DNA of 64,000 nucleotides. Source: Hippasteria phrygiana. Lineage: Eukaryota; Echinodermata; Asteroidea; Valvatida; Goniasteridae. The translations under genes and the position numbers were made by a program. The notes under the pieces were generated by a model that saw only the letters and a program-made list of their open reading frames with translations, searched no databases and was not told the origin of the DNA. Where the stretch lies: the NCBI GenBank assembly GCA_037893225.1, contig JAZGUH010000084.1, positions 186,001-250,000 on the forward strand, in the 5' to 3' direction. Below are positions 43,052 to 53,614 of this stretch, in pieces (the first letter of the stretch is position 1; each line of letters opens with the position of its first letter).

Positions 43052-43290
43052 CTAAAAAAAATAATCACCAAGTGTATCATGGATTCAACCCATTATACGT
43101 AAATGCCTGGGATAGTGTCGTTGTTCCCACAGACCATTTTCCTGTGATGTCACACTGGACCGCATTGGAAACTGAAGCGTTATCTAACAGACGGAAGTCT
43201 TTGTTGGTTCTGAGAACAACAGGTGACTCAACGTTTCAAACAGTGTGCTCCGTTCCACAACGAACATTAACCCCTTATGGCCAGCCATTA

Positions 43291-43556
43291 TTAACCAGTT
43301 CGCGTTGGATGACGTGTATTACACGCAAAGGTTTTGCATTATTCGGAACGGATGACTGATAAACACGCACTCGAGCGAGGCCGGAAATATCTGTCAGCGA
43401 CCCGCTCGCAGCGAGCGAGGCCAGAAATATCAGGGTGTGCTTCCCGCAGATTACAGCCTGATTCCGGCTGAACCCGGCTGGCATCGAGGTTCGTGAAAAA
43501 TAATCCCGCGCCTGGGTCCGGTGAATGTCGAAATAATCCTGGCATGAACTGGTTAA
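43291..43556. mobile_element. TTAA-flanked MITE with CCAGTTC ends
   Basis: TTAA-CCAGTTCGCGTTGGATGA at left and CCTGGCATGAACTGG-TTAA at right. The interior is CpG-rich with GCGAGCGAGGCC repeats (twice). Confidence 0.75.
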
Positions 43557-43837
43557 TGAGGTGCTGGTATACCAATATGGGCTTGTGCAGCCAAGTGTAA
43601 TGCAAACGATAGGCAAACAATGGATTGAGTTTGTGCAGGAATGCGTGTATAGATGACAACCGGCCAGCTGGTCTTTTCTCAAACCACCGCCCCGGCCGTC
43701 GTCCGTATTCAAAAGGTCAAAAGAGAAATTCAGTTCCCACATGATATTACAATAAACCATCACATATTGTGTAAGTCACCACGCAAACCACCAAAACTTC
43801 TCCAAAACTTGCCTACTCAACAAATGTTTGTGTCTGC

Positions 43838-44038
43838 CACAGTTGTATTAGAGTCCCTGCAAGTTCTTTCGCAAGCCCAGTCAGAAGTCCTTTCATTAAG
43901 CCGGTCACAAGTAACTGGATGAACAATGACAAAGGAATGCCTTTGTCACAGCTCATTTGAATAGCTTGTGATTGGGATTAGGACTGGAGGGCTTGTGATG
44001 GACTTGCAGGGACTTGCAGGGACTCGAATACAACTCTG
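43838..44038. mobile_element. hAT MITE with perfect 8-bp TSD, beside exon 4
   Basis: CACAGTTGTATTAGAGTCCC ... GACTCGAATACAACTCTG, with flanks GTGTCTGC at 43830-43837 and 44039-44046. It is 57 bp from the exon 4 splice donor. Confidence 0.93.
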
Positions 44039-44094
44039 GTGTCTGCATAAACAAAGATTTCCCCCCTCCAGCCGCCAATGTCCCCAGCCCTCAC

Positions 44095-44412
44095 CTTTAC
44101 ACACTGGGCAGCAGACGCCAGTCACCTTGCGTGGGTTTAAGCAGTTGGTGATACAACTGGCAATCTGGCACCTCACCTCCCCGTCCTGACACATGCAAGA
44201 CGTGCATTCGTCCTGTTCCCAGCGCTCGCCAGGCGTGCGCGGCCCAAAGTCCGTGTAACACGTCCTAAGGCTCTCCTCGGCATAGCAGGACTGGGTGACC
44301 TCGCAGCGGCTGGTACTGTTCAGGCACGTACACACCTTGCAGCTGCCAACGTTCCAGGTGGCGCCTTCCAAGAACAACATGTCCTCGTGGATGCAGCGCT
44401 CGGTGATCTCAA
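44095..44412 (-). CDS. CRIM1: CRIM1-like exon 4: two VWC units, the first incomplete
   Basis: 318-bp phase 1-1 exon, 106 codons. The first unit reads CIHEDMLFLEGATWNVGSC, then KVCTCLNSTSRCEV, and stops after TQSC without the usual carboxyl-terminal CCPVC half. The second unit is complete: W-EQDECTSCMCQDGEVRC through NPRKVTGVCCPVC. VWC domains (about 55 residues, ten cysteines) bind BMP-family ligands. This is the only exon here that carries two VWC units, as all later VWC domains have one exon each. A hAT MITE lies 57 bp past its donor. Confidence 0.92.
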
Positions 44413-44948
44413 CTGCGTGGGGGTTGGGGGAGGAATAAACGGGTCAACCAAATTAAGGCTTGCCCTCAATACCTTGGGAAAGGCAGATTCCAGCAGTGTT
44501 CGCAGAGGGAATGTAATTGAATGCTAACAATAGACTTGCTTGGTAACCACACACCAACACTGACACAATTATTCCTGCCTCCAAAATATCACAGCTAGGC
44601 TAGAGTTCATTTCAATCCTTTGTCTGCAGACTGGCTGCTTTATAAAACACTGTACACAGATATCTGCAAACTTCTGCAGAGTCAGTGTTGAAGGCTAGCC
44701 CTTTGCTTAACAAAGACTGCGTGCAGATATCTGCAGACTCTGTAGACTTCTACTGACTCTGTGCAGAAACAATAATGAACCCTCAATAAATAGAAATCTT
44801 GATTATTTGTTTGTGTCTTCGTAATTTATTCAGACTTAAGGCAGAAAATATTATAGGTAATGCCTGCTGCCCTCGAAAAAAAAAATACTTGTTTCTCGCT
44901 GTGACATCATGAGAGGTAAAAACATTGCTTCCCCCTCCCCTGATGTCT
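44413..44948. other. Unassigned intron sequence
   Basis: CAGATATCTGCA-type short inverted repeats (44655-44745) form a diverged foldback around TGCAGACT. No coding content seen. Confidence 0.5.
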
Positions 44949-45164
44949 TTAACCCCTTGAGTACGTTTTTTTACGGGAGACGTCGGGGTGTCGCGGCGGT
45001 TCTGGCAGCCAAGCGAACCGCTACAATGTGTTTGTGCAGTCAAGCGTAACAAACAATAATCCAACAATGTATTGAAACTGCACAAACAGCGGCAAATGGC
45101 ATCATCCGGCCTGGTGGAATTTTTTGTTGACGCCATATGGCATCATCCGTACGCAAGGGGTTAA
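44949..45164. mobile_element. Complete TTAA-flanked MITE (CCCCTTGAGTACG ends)
   Basis: TTAA-CCCCTTGAGTACG at left, CGTACGCAAGGGG-TTAA at right, 216 bp. Same family as 20955, 30618 and 42360. Confidence 0.88.
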
Positions 45165-45395
45165 TCAACGTACACAACTAAAAAAAATAATAATAAAAAG
45201 AAACACAAAATTACAGAGCGTCACTGTAGTCTTGTTGGCTGCATTACTGGAAATTTTTACTTCAACTTGGGAAATGAAAACAGACCTTTCCCAGGACTGT
45301 CTAGCCTACATAAACCCTGCTGGCATCCAATTGAAAACGTCATCTACATACAAATAATGTGGCGACATCAAACTGGGGCAAAACACTGGACGTAC

Positions 45396-45517
45396 CTGCT
45401 ACACAATCGTATGTGTCACAGCAGTGGCCCAGTTCAAGCGTTGCCGTGGCGACCCGCTTGGGGGAAAATGCAGGCCAACAGGTGGGCACCTCACAGCTTT
45501 CAGGCTCGCACTCGCAC
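45396..45517 (-). CDS. CRIM1: CRIM1-like exon 3: Cys-rich segment
   Basis: 122-bp exon entering in phase 2 and leaving in phase 1. It gives CECEPESCEVPTCWP, then LGHCCDTYDCVA, joining the previous exon as PNR-CECEP. The ORF has no ATG, so it is visible only from splice sites and homology. Vertebrate CRIM1 carries an RGD cell-attachment tripeptide just before the corresponding CCD motif. Here the same place reads RVATATLELG, so no RGD is present. That comparison rests on my memory of the vertebrate protein. Confidence 0.86.
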
Positions 45518-46140
45518 CTGTGTTCGGGTCAAAGGTCAATTGTAAGAAAATGAACATGGGAATTAAAGACAGCTGCAAGTCTGGATGCCGATATAGTTTA
45601 GAATAAAGGTTCTACACGACTATACAGAAACATCACCCGAAAGATTCTACATTAACTTCTTGAATACAGACGACGGCCACGGTTGTCATGTATACACACA
45701 TTCCTGCACATACCCAATCAATTGTTTGCCTATTGTTTGCATTACACTTGGCTGCACAAGCCTGTCCTGGCATACCCCCGTCAAAAACTGCAGGACAGAA
45801 GTGGGAAATCATTTTGGAGTGCGTACATTTTGACGAGTTATTTCCCTAAATAAGTTAAACATAATAAAATAACCTCTCAAAGTACAAGGACCCACTGAGC
45901 CAATTTTGTCTGCACATTTCCTTTGGAACATGATATATTGCCCGTACACAATGAAGTGTTTTCCTCAATGGTGTTTATTCGCTTCAGCGTGAACCACAGG
46001 CCAATGTTCATATGTATGTCGGTCAGTTTGTTTGCATAAAGCAAGACGGACGAGCAACGTTCTGTCATTCTGATTTGTTCTCACATCCTGCTCATGACAA
46101 AGCTTGTACATAATGCACGCAGACTGTGTTGCAATGTACA

Positions 46141-46612
46141 TGGGGCTGTGCATTCCAACCGGGGTACCCGAGTACGAAAACTGCTGATGTCAGAAACCGG
46201 TTCCAGATTATGGAATCGAGTACCTGTAACCGAATTAACATATTACTTAGTAATTTCTCAGACTATCACAATGAAAAAGAAAATTGTTGAATGTCATTTG
46301 TGGGGAATTTCCAATGTGAAAAAAAACCAGGGGACATGGACAAATCAAAACAGATTGATGTTTATGACGCTTGTGAAAAAGCAATTCACACCGTAAAGCT
46401 CACTGTACACACTTGCATCTTGCTGCCTTGATGCACCGATGTGGTAGCATTAACATGCGGACATTTTACGAACAATTTGAACAACAATTTCCGAAGACTT
46501 AATTTTTGGGATTTACTTTCTTTAACAGGTACCCGTGTACCCATACTTTTTTTTTTCTTCAAGTACCCAAATCTGGTATTACTCGTAAAGCACACCCCTA
46601 CATGTACATGAG
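46141..46612. mobile_element. Dispersed element, copy of 29277-29900 without the nested MITE
   Basis: GGGGCTGTGCATTCCAACCG and GTACCCGAGTAC start, AACCGGTTCCAGATTATGGA in the middle, GTAAAGCACACCCCTA at the end. It lacks the nested 29671-29829 insertion and so serves as an empty-site reference. Confidence 0.75.
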
Positions 46613-46871
46613 GCATATGTACATGTAAGTTATTCTTGCTCTTCAGGGAGTTTTAACAGATCAGATTTCACAAAGAAGAAAAAAGCCTTGGATTATTACA
46701 TATTACACAGTTGAACCCTGAATGAATATCATGGAATTTGAGAATATATACATGGCATCATGGTACAAATTGTGCAATAAAATAAATGTCAAAGGAGATG
46801 CTTGTTACAGCCAAATGCTCTGGCAAGTCTTTAAAATTCCTTCATGATAAAAGTTGGAAAGGTTGATTACA

Positions 46872-46975
46872 GCCTCTTGTGAAGATCCCACTAGGGTCAA
46901 AATGTCAGGCCCTCTCAACTTTGACTTCTTATATATTTCAGGTCAATACAGTTGGTAAGCAGTTGGCAGCAATTA
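46872..46975 (+). mobile_element. Penelope-like element 3' terminal fragment
   Basis: GCCT-CTTGTGAA, stem GATCCC-ACTA-GGGTC, AAAATGTC-AGGC, then TATATTTCAGGTCAATACAG and GTAAGCAGTTGGCAGCA. Same layout as 36547-36660, with a different but still pairing helix II. Confidence 0.7.
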
Positions 46976-47180
46976 ATTATTTTATCTATGCCAATAGCTA
47001 TGCCAATAGCTTTTTTCCCCTCATTCTGTATCTCTATGGAATTTTTTGCCTGGTGCATGTTTCCCTTCATTTGACAATCTTTCCAGCTTCGAGAAAAATA
47101 TTACTTCCTACCTCTAGTATCTTTGATGCTTTTTTTTTTTTTTTTAGCTCCAGTAGCTGTTAGCCTTGATAGGGGTGAAC
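46976..47180 (+). mobile_element. Non-LTR retrotransposon (LINE) 3' fragment
   Basis: TCTGTATCTCTATGGAATT, TTTTGCCTGGTGCATGTTTC and GCTTTTAGCCTTG-like text match 56980-57150. The ORF is degraded here. See the better preserved copy at 56940. Confidence 0.65.
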
Positions 47181-47333
47181 TTTTTTTTTTATTGTGTTAA
47201 CCCAAAAAATATCTTTCTTTCAAATTTAAGCCAAAAAACAATTTCAAACCTATACACGAATGTAAGCTTGCAACTGCCACTCAGTGGTTCAAGTCCAGCG
47301 AGGGCACTTTGGCTGCCATGGTCAATATGTTAC

Positions 47334-47466
47334 CTGTTTGGAGTGACGCAGCAGCCATCCTGTGTATACCCTCCTCTGATGAGTCGAGTCCCTGGGGGAC
47401 AGACAGTTGGGCTGGCTGGTACCTCTGGACAGACCACGCCTGCGCACACTGGTAGTGTCTGTACAT
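47334..47466 (-). CDS. CRIM1: CRIM1-like exon 2: Cys-rich segment
   Basis: 133-bp exon entering in phase 1 and leaving in phase 2, the only phase change in the gene. It reads DVQTLPVCAGVVCPEV, then CPPGTRLIRG, then DGCCVTPN. This aligns with the CRIM1 region whose vertebrate form has CPP...DGCC...P-T-R-C-E-C. The acceptor follows TATTCCAACAG and has a weak pyrimidine tract, so the 5' edge is less certain than for other exons. The donor is AAACAG before GTAACA. A pogo-like MITE sits 59 bp upstream of it in the intron. Confidence 0.82.
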
Positions 47467-47524
47467 CTGTTGGAATACCAGGTAACAACTTTCTTAACAA
47501 AATTGCCTTTAGTGGTGGGATATA

Positions 47525-48000
47525 CAGTGGAAGGCCGCTATAACGAACATCGCGGATCCACAGATTTTGTTCGGTATCGCGATCGTTCGGTATAGCAATT
47601 TTCAGCCACCAGTCTGCCAACATGGCGTCCGTTCTTTTAAATAGCGCCCTCTTGCGTCGTATTTAAAATGCACCCTCTTTTGATTGTAATTGAACATGTG
47701 CCAGCCATTGAATTATGTAATTACATGTTCATACTTTCTAAGCTTACCGAATTCTAAAGCAACAGTTGGCTTTTCCCTTCTATTCCTTGGGGGAAATAAT
47801 AGCCGTCTGTCACTCTTCAACATAAAGCTGCAGCCATTTGGGAATTTAGCCGGAATACCCAGCACATTTATTTAATCTGTTGCTTTATTTTCAACAACAA
47901 TGTTTGTTAGGTTTTTTACACAAAATTTGGGAGCCAAGGATGGTGTTCGGTATATCCGAATGTTCGGTATAGCGGTGTTCGTTATAGTGGCGTTCCACTG
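47525..48000. mobile_element. pogo/Tigger-like MITE
   Basis: TA-CAGTGGAAGGCCGCTATAACG at left and CGTTATAGTGGCGTTCCACTG-TA at right, 476 bp. CAGTGGAA/CGCTATAACGAAC ends are typical of pogo-like elements. The GTTCGGTATAGC motif is repeated inside. Confidence 0.9.
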
Positions 48001-48763
48001 TAAATCCGAATTTTTTAACATTCGGTTTGAATTCAACTACTCGGTTTCAATTTTGGAAATAATATTCGAAAGCAACCTTAACTCTAACTCCCTACATGTA
48101 GGACTGTTAGGGTTAACTAAAATTAAGCCTTCTATTTTTTGTGAAACAGGAAAAAGAAAACAACTGGAAAATCCTCCAATTTGCTCCACGGTCTCTGATT
48201 TACTCGCTAGACGTCTTCTTGTTATATATGAATAGCCTACCCATCCATTATGTTTTCAACATTACAGCTCTGGAGTGTTTTTGTAAAGTCCCAATAGTCA
48301 TTGAATCCTGCAAACTATAGCCAGTCGTTGAGAGGGCTTTTTTTCATGCGGCACCTCATCTCGTCACTTTTTGTTTGCATGACTATGAGCTAGATGGGAA
48401 CTTCCCGCGAAATCAGATAACCGTTATTCGGTTTGAATAAATTCAGGATAACCGGATTTTGAAATCTCTGATTTCTCCCACCGCTAAATGCCTTCCATGC
48501 TAATACTGTCAAAAGTCTTAATTATAAAGTCCACTCCATTTCAAAATTGTTTTTACTGGGACGGATCCAGAAATTTTACAGGGTGGGGACCTCAGACCTG
48601 ACAGATTTTTTTTTCTCACACAAGAAAAAGAACGGGTCTGCGATTAGGCCGGACCTGAGACTGTTAAGGCCTGTTCATAATTAATGCGAATGAAAAGGCA
48701 AAGCGAATTTCATGACGTCACCAACTGTTGTTCTGTTGTTTAATTGTGATGCTCGCCGTTACC
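48001..48763. other. Unassigned intron sequence
   Basis: AT-rich with no recognised element or ORF. It has weak resemblance to TE interiors only. Confidence 0.4.
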
Positions 48764-49355
48764 TTAAAGGTAGTGTACACGATTGGTATTCCTCCACATT
48801 TTTTTTGACTGAATTATTATGAAATACCTTACTAGACTATAAGTTAATAGTACATGTAGTCTCAATCATCCTGTGAAATGATGGCAATGATGTCGTTGTC
48901 AAGAAAAGTGGAAATTTATATCGTTTTATTTATATTTGGTTAATAGAGGGCAGTTTTCCAAATATTGTTCAGCCGAACAATCGTTGGAAAACTGCCCTCT
49001 ATTGACCGAATGTAGTTAATCCGTGTTGTGTCTAAAATGGGTTAACAATCTGAAAACGGGCGCACGCGTAGTGTACCAAAGCGACGCGTTGTAAGTTCAT
49101 GCAGTGGATCTTGGACATTCCGCTCAGCCCTCGGCCTCTGTGTACATGTTATGTGACTAATTAAAAATGAGGGTGCTATAACAAATGCCACCCGACAGTT
49201 GAAAACGAACGCCGTTTTTCTCTCGTTTTTTTCCTCATTCAAGAACGCAAAACTTTGAACAGGTCAGTGGAACGATATTTCCTATAAAATACTAACCCCA
49301 AATCCGCCCATTTCTGAAAATTGCAACAATGACCAATCATGTACACTACCTTTAA
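48764..49355. mobile_element. Complete TTAA-flanked element (AGGTAGTGTACA ends)
   Basis: TTAA-AGGTAGTGTACACGATTGG at left and CCAATCATGTACACTACCT-TTAA at right, 592 bp. Internal GAGGGCAGTTTTCCAA...TTGGAAAACTGCCCTC hairpin at about 48955-49003. Partial relatives are at 33170, 36870 and 61158. Confidence 0.88.
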
Positions 49356-49895
49356 CAAATTCACTCAAATTCACTCTTAAATTCATGTGATGAAGCACAT
49401 GTATGAACCGGCATTCATAAATGCCTCAGCGAGTTTCACTATCCCTATTGGTCGAGAGCCTGTCACGTGGGTGTGTTTAAACGGTTGTTTAAACACGGCT
49501 GGAAGTTGTTTAAACACGGCGCGGTTTTAAACATTTTTCCGGTGTCACACGAAATGTAGAGTCCTACAAAATCTGGTCCATTTTATTGGTTGAACACTCG
49601 AGCAACCAGTCACTCTCCTAATAACGCAAGCGCAATACTACTGATGCGTCCGTATTTAGAGTCCATAATTTCACGCTACACCCTCACTGCTGCGTTCTGC
49701 ACCACCTGGCGAGCGCGTCGCACGCGTCAATTTCCATATAAGGACATGTTTACCACTACTCGCGCGTGGCACGAACCATTAAATAGCTGAAGGGGTGTTT
49801 TACAAACCAAGGTAAACATTTTTTTTTAAAAATCATTGGAAATATATAATTTTCGGTGGTTTTTGCTCAAATATACAAAAAGGTATTTTATGAAT

Positions 49896-50056
49896 GGGAA
49901 TAAATATGTGCTGGGCCGGTTTTAAACGTACGTTTAAAACCGCCTTAGGGCCTGGATGCTGATAATGACCCTCGCCTTCGGGTAATTATCAAGCGCCCAG
50001 GCCCCAAGGCGGTTTTAAACGTACGTTTAAAACCGGCCCAGCACATATTTATTCCC
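49896..50056. mobile_element. Near-perfect 161-bp hairpin element
   Basis: Arms of about 60 bp run GGGAATAAATATGTGCTGGG, CCGGTTTTAAACGTACGTTT, AAAACCGCC and their inverse. Each arm itself contains the palindrome TTTTAAACGTACGTTTAAAA. The loop is about 40 nt (GCTGATAATGACCCTCGCCT...). It lies 46 bp from the donor of the first exon seen. Confidence 0.92.
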
Positions 50057-50101
50057 TTATACATCAACCTATGTGAAGCTCAATTCTTCAATGACTGGTA
50101 C

Positions 50102-50347
50102 CTTTAAGGTTGCACTCATACACATTGCAGCAACTTCCTGGGTGGCGGGTGGCTACCCTAACCAGCACCTTGATGTACTCCTCCCCACACATCATATCGG
50201 GGCATGACGCAAAGTCACAGCGGCACGTCGCAGGCTGAGGGCAGCATTCGCCCGGCGGAGGACGAGGCTCCATCTTGAGGCTGTCTGCCGGGCAGGTGAT
50301 GTCGAAGACAATCTTGCAGCGTGCGTTGGAGCAGTCTGTGACTTTAT
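50102..50347 (-). CDS. CRIM1: CRIM1-like exon 1 of those seen: amino-terminal Cys-rich segment
   Basis: Phase 1-1 exon of 246 bp, 82 codons. The translation begins DKVTDCSNARCKIVF and contains two motifs typical of CRIM1 between the IGFBP domain and the first VWC: PPPGECCPQPATCRC and HPGSCCNVYEC. The acceptor is TTTATACAG before ATAAAG, and the donor is AAAG before GTACCA. The exon carries paired Cys-Cys motifs like the end of a VWC domain but is not a full VWC unit. It has no start codon, so at least one upstream exon (signal peptide plus IGFBP-like domain) must exist to the right. Confidence 0.88.
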
Positions 50348-50379
50348 CTGTATAAACCAAAAGAGGGAAAATAGATCGA

Positions 50380-50600
50380 TGTCAGGAATTTGGAATCACA
50401 AGATTTTTGTCCTGCCTGACGTGGTGTTAAGCACTGTATGTTAAAGCTTAGTGCTTTCTGAAAGCTATGGGAAAAGATTCACAGGTTTACTACTGAAGTG
50501 GGACTCGAACCCAAGCAGACGTCTTAGCCACTCCATCAACAAGCTTGCTGGGGTTGCTTGGCCAATAAGCCAGTTCGGTACCTCAAAGGTCAAAGGTAAT
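50380..50600 (-). mobile_element. tRNA-like SINE copy A
   Basis: The minus strand has GATGGAGTGGCTAAGACGTC and GGGTTCGAGTCCC boxes, then ACAGTGCTTAACACC-like tail text. Homologous to 50820-51040. Confidence 0.65.
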
Positions 50601-50819
50601 TCGGGATAAAATTGCTGACGTAGTGTCAGGCAATGTTACGCGAACACCCATTCTGATTGAATTTAACACGTGCGCGTTGTGCGGCCGCCTTTTGCGTTCA
50701 CGTGCGAGTTAGGTCATGCGGGTCATTCGGGATAAAATGTCATTGTGCACATGCGCAGTTGAAATACCGAACTGGCTTATTCTAATCTAATATAGCAGCA
50801 GGTACCTTGCAACTAATAT

Positions 50820-51040
50820 AAAAATGGAATTTTGCGTTGGGAATGATGTAAAGTAGACAAGATTTTTGCCTTTTCTGAAGTGGTGTTTAACAACACTGTA
50901 TGCTCAGTGCTCAGTCTGTTGGGGAAAAAATTCACTTACTCAGGCAGAATTCAAACCCACAACCTCCTGCTATACTAGTTGAGATGTCTGAATCACTCGA
51001 CCATCAAGCTTGCTTAGGTCGACTGGACAATTAAAATCAA
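50820..51040 (-). mobile_element. tRNA-like SINE copy B
   Basis: The minus strand has GATGGTCGAGTGATTCAGAC and GGGTTTGAATTC boxes, with the same CAAGATTTTTG tail as copy A. More diverged B box. Confidence 0.65.
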
Positions 51041-51378
51041 ATTTAGCAGCGGAGTACCATGCAATTAATGTAAAGTCCATCTTTACATTGAAATGACTTT
51101 ACAAATTGGAGCTCCATTCGCTATCATCAGATATGCCGAAACCAACCAGACGCCACACCCAGGTTGTCTCCAACAAGCTTGAATTCAGCCTGGGGTAACG
51201 GACATAATTCAGAGCACTACCCACACTAGACGACCATCCCTGTCCTAATCAATCAATCAGACAACTTGAATTTAAAAAACCGAGGATGTAAATGTACATG
51301 CGTGTTGATTATTCCTATATTCCCTCCTCATGAAAAATGTCGGGCTACAGTATGGCTATCATAGAACACTGTTCTAGA

Positions 51379-51817
51379 TTAACCCGAACCCTGCTAAATC
51401 CAACAAAATCCAACAAAATCCATCGATGTTAAAAAGCTGCTGTAATTTGACGGATTTAGCACAAACTACATGGTGTGTTGGATATTGTATTCAACAGGGT
51501 AGCAGCTAAATATACCCATTGAATTTTGTCATATTTACATGTAGGAGTGTGGAAGCAGACTTCCTGTAAAAGTTTAGTTGGATTTTGTTGGATTTGACAG
51601 GGCTCATACAAACAAATACCTGTTGTATTTGGCTGGATTCAGCAGGGTAGCTGCAAAATGCCAAGGCTGGTATGTATATGTAGGTGGTACACTGCAGAAT
51701 CCAACAAAATTTGCTGTTGGGTTTTGTTGTATTTAGCAGGCTTCTCGTTTCATTTTTGTTGGAAACTCTTGGATTTTGCAGGGTCATATGAAAAACACTG
51801 AAGGCGGTTAGCATTAA
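51379..51817. mobile_element. TTAA-flanked repeat, unexpanded relative of 58382-59611
   Basis: TTAACCCGAACCCTGCTAAA start. TGTTGGATTTTGTTGTATTTAGCAGG-like blocks occur only two or three times. It ends GGCGGTTAGCA-TTAA. It shares GCAAAATGCCAAGGCTGG with 59452. Confidence 0.8.
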
Positions 51818-52334
51818 CAGACACAATCAGCTTACACACAGGGTAAAAGGCAACCTTAGAAACTTCCTCAGGTGTCTAGTCACAGGCGGTAAAAATTCCA
51901 AGACCAGACAACAACAAAACTGAATCACAGACTTTCACTCGTTGACTGCATAAAACAGGATATTTATTAGAGAGAGACGGAGGCTATAGAGCGCAAGGGA
52001 CAAAGCCAGGCACAAAATAACTTTTTTACCGGAAATACCTAAATACGCAATATTTTATGAGGCAAGTGGGAAGCAGCAGGTATGTTTGTATCTGGGGAAA
52101 AGTTATTTCCACACTGAAACTCTGTAATGATAACCTCAATATGGGGTAACCTCAATATGGGGTGTCTGGAGTAAGGGCTATGCAGAATAATACGCAGTAT
52201 CTAACCTTGTACTACATACAGGCCTAAGTTAAATCTACCCTCCAGATCACACTTTGAGCACGCAGCCCAGGATAAGACTACACCCCATATCTCTGGCTGT
52301 TGTCAAAAAATTTCAAAACTTCGTAATTTTTTTA

Positions 52335-52489
52335 TTAGCCCTCCCTCTCTCGGTGCCAAAATGGAGCCAACTACATGTACCCTCTACCACAACCTATCAA
52401 GTGGCATGTTGAAACACACACAAGCTGTGAGAGTTGGTGGGTAGATTTTTTTTGATAGGCTGTGATAGTTATAATAGTAGGAGGGTTAA
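52335..52489. mobile_element. TTAA-type MITE (CCCTCCCTCTCT ends)
   Basis: CCCTCCCTCTCTCGGTGCC at left, AATAGTAGGAGGG-TTAA at right. It is a twin of 59712-59860 (AAATGGAGCCAACTAC, AACCTATCAAGT). Confidence 0.85.
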
Positions 52490-52549
52490 AAAGGTACGAT
52501 ATAGCTTTGGTAATGATTAAAAAAAACACTGAATTTTCAAAGTAAACAA

Positions 52550-52745
52550 AGAAAACTGGAAGGAGCAGGATTTGAACCTGCCACCTCCGGAATACTGTAC
52601 TGGTGCTCTACCAACTGAGCTATCTTGCCCTATGTTGGTGGTCTCCCAAATTGCCAGTGTCTTTGTTTGGGGGGGGGGGGGCACTAGTCAAAAGTCATAA
52701 ATCCATAATGCGGTATAGCCAGGGATCACTTTACAATACAACCAG
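52550..52745 (-). mobile_element. tRNA-derived SINE, minus strand
   Basis: The minus strand has the head GTGATCCCTGGCTATACCGC, then TTTGGGAGACCACCAACATA, then the tRNA-like part 52558-52628 with A box TAGCTCAGTTGGTAGAGC and B box GGTTCAAATCC. A G14 run interrupts the head. Confidence 0.85.
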
Positions 52746-52749
52746 CACT

Positions 52750-53412
52750 ACTTACGCCCCTGAACCAGCTACACTCCGGCAGTCTCCTGATGACGAACAG
52801 ATTGACGAACAGATTGACGAACAAACCAGTTCTTCTCAGAACCACACAACTCAAGAGAGATCAATTTCACATGGTGATACCGCAAACCCTCTTTACTTTT
52901 ACCCACTGATTAGTTTCAATCTGAAAGCCTACTGTTTTTACAGACGACACCAGTACCAACTGAGAAATATGTCCGTCTGAAATGCTGTTATCTTCAAGAA
53001 AACTGTATTCGAAGATGCCCCAAAAATAGTGGTTTATTTCAATTGGAAACAAACACATAGTGAACATGCACAAAACCACTGTTAGAACGCTTTTTTCACT
53101 ATTTTCTCACGGCTTGGGCGACAGAACGAGATGAAACTTTCACAGGTTTGTTATTTCATGTACAAATGTACATACATGTTGACTCACACAAAGCATAGTC
53201 ACTGCCTGCAAAGAGTTTCTGTCGACTCTACCAATGCTATATCATACCTTTAACTAAAAAAAAAAAAACAGTAGATTTTTAATATTTTGTAATTTGTGTA
53301 CATGTATAAGTAAAAAATATATTTCTTTTGGGCCTGGGTGATTATCTGAATGTTGTCTGAGCACTGTAAAAGAATTTGTTGCGAATATTGTTTTAGATTA
53401 GAAACTGCATTA
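52750..53412. other. Intron or 5' flank, mostly unassigned
   Basis: A GAACAGATTGAC short repeat (52796-52823) is present. 52980-53260 resembles, in reverse, 55960-56100 and 36775-36870 (TTTAAAGGTATGATATAGCA end near 53240-53258), a decayed TTAA-type element. No gene seen. Confidence 0.5.
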
Positions 53413-53614
53413 TTAAACCCTAACCCCCTAGACCCTTTTTGCTAGGAACCATCCTCAATCCTCCAAAATCCTCCGATTACCCTGCCCCAAAAAATGCATT
53501 CATCCTCAATCCTCCAAAATCCTCATGTGCTTTAAACACCGTTCATCCTCAATCCTCCAAAATCCTCCAAAACTGCAAGGAGGATTTTGGAGGATTGAGG
53601 TGGGTTAGGGTTAA
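53413..53614. mobile_element. TTAA-flanked MITE, CCCTAAC ends
   Basis: TTAA-ACCCTAACCCCCTAGACC at left, GAGGTGGGTTAGGG-TTAA at right. The body is TCCTCAATCCTCCAAAATCC repeats and their inverse. Confidence 0.85.

Larger units (their letters stand above)
24694..50347 (-). other. CRIM1: CRIM1-like gene, 14 exons seen, 5' end outside the window
   Basis: This is a single-pass membrane protein gene of the CRIM1 family. Vertebrate CRIM1 binds BMP-type ligands through its Cys-rich VWC domains and acts at the cell surface and in the secretory pathway. Here 14 exons total 2,726 coding bases (about 908 residues). All have AG acceptors and GT donors, and every junction keeps frame (phase 1, except phase 2 between the second and third exons). 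The order is Cys-rich segments, VWC x2, antistasin x5, VWC x4, stalk, transmembrane helix, tail, which matches CRIM1 collinearly. The signal peptide and IGFBP exon were not found between 50.4 and 64 kb. Introns run from 0.4 to about 4 kb and are filled with transposons. Confidence 0.93.

Noticed and set aside
53413..53614. Telomere-like CCCTAAC/GTTAGGG
   Set aside because: It occurs once at each end, as inverted MITE termini next to TTAA, not as a tandem telomeric repeat.
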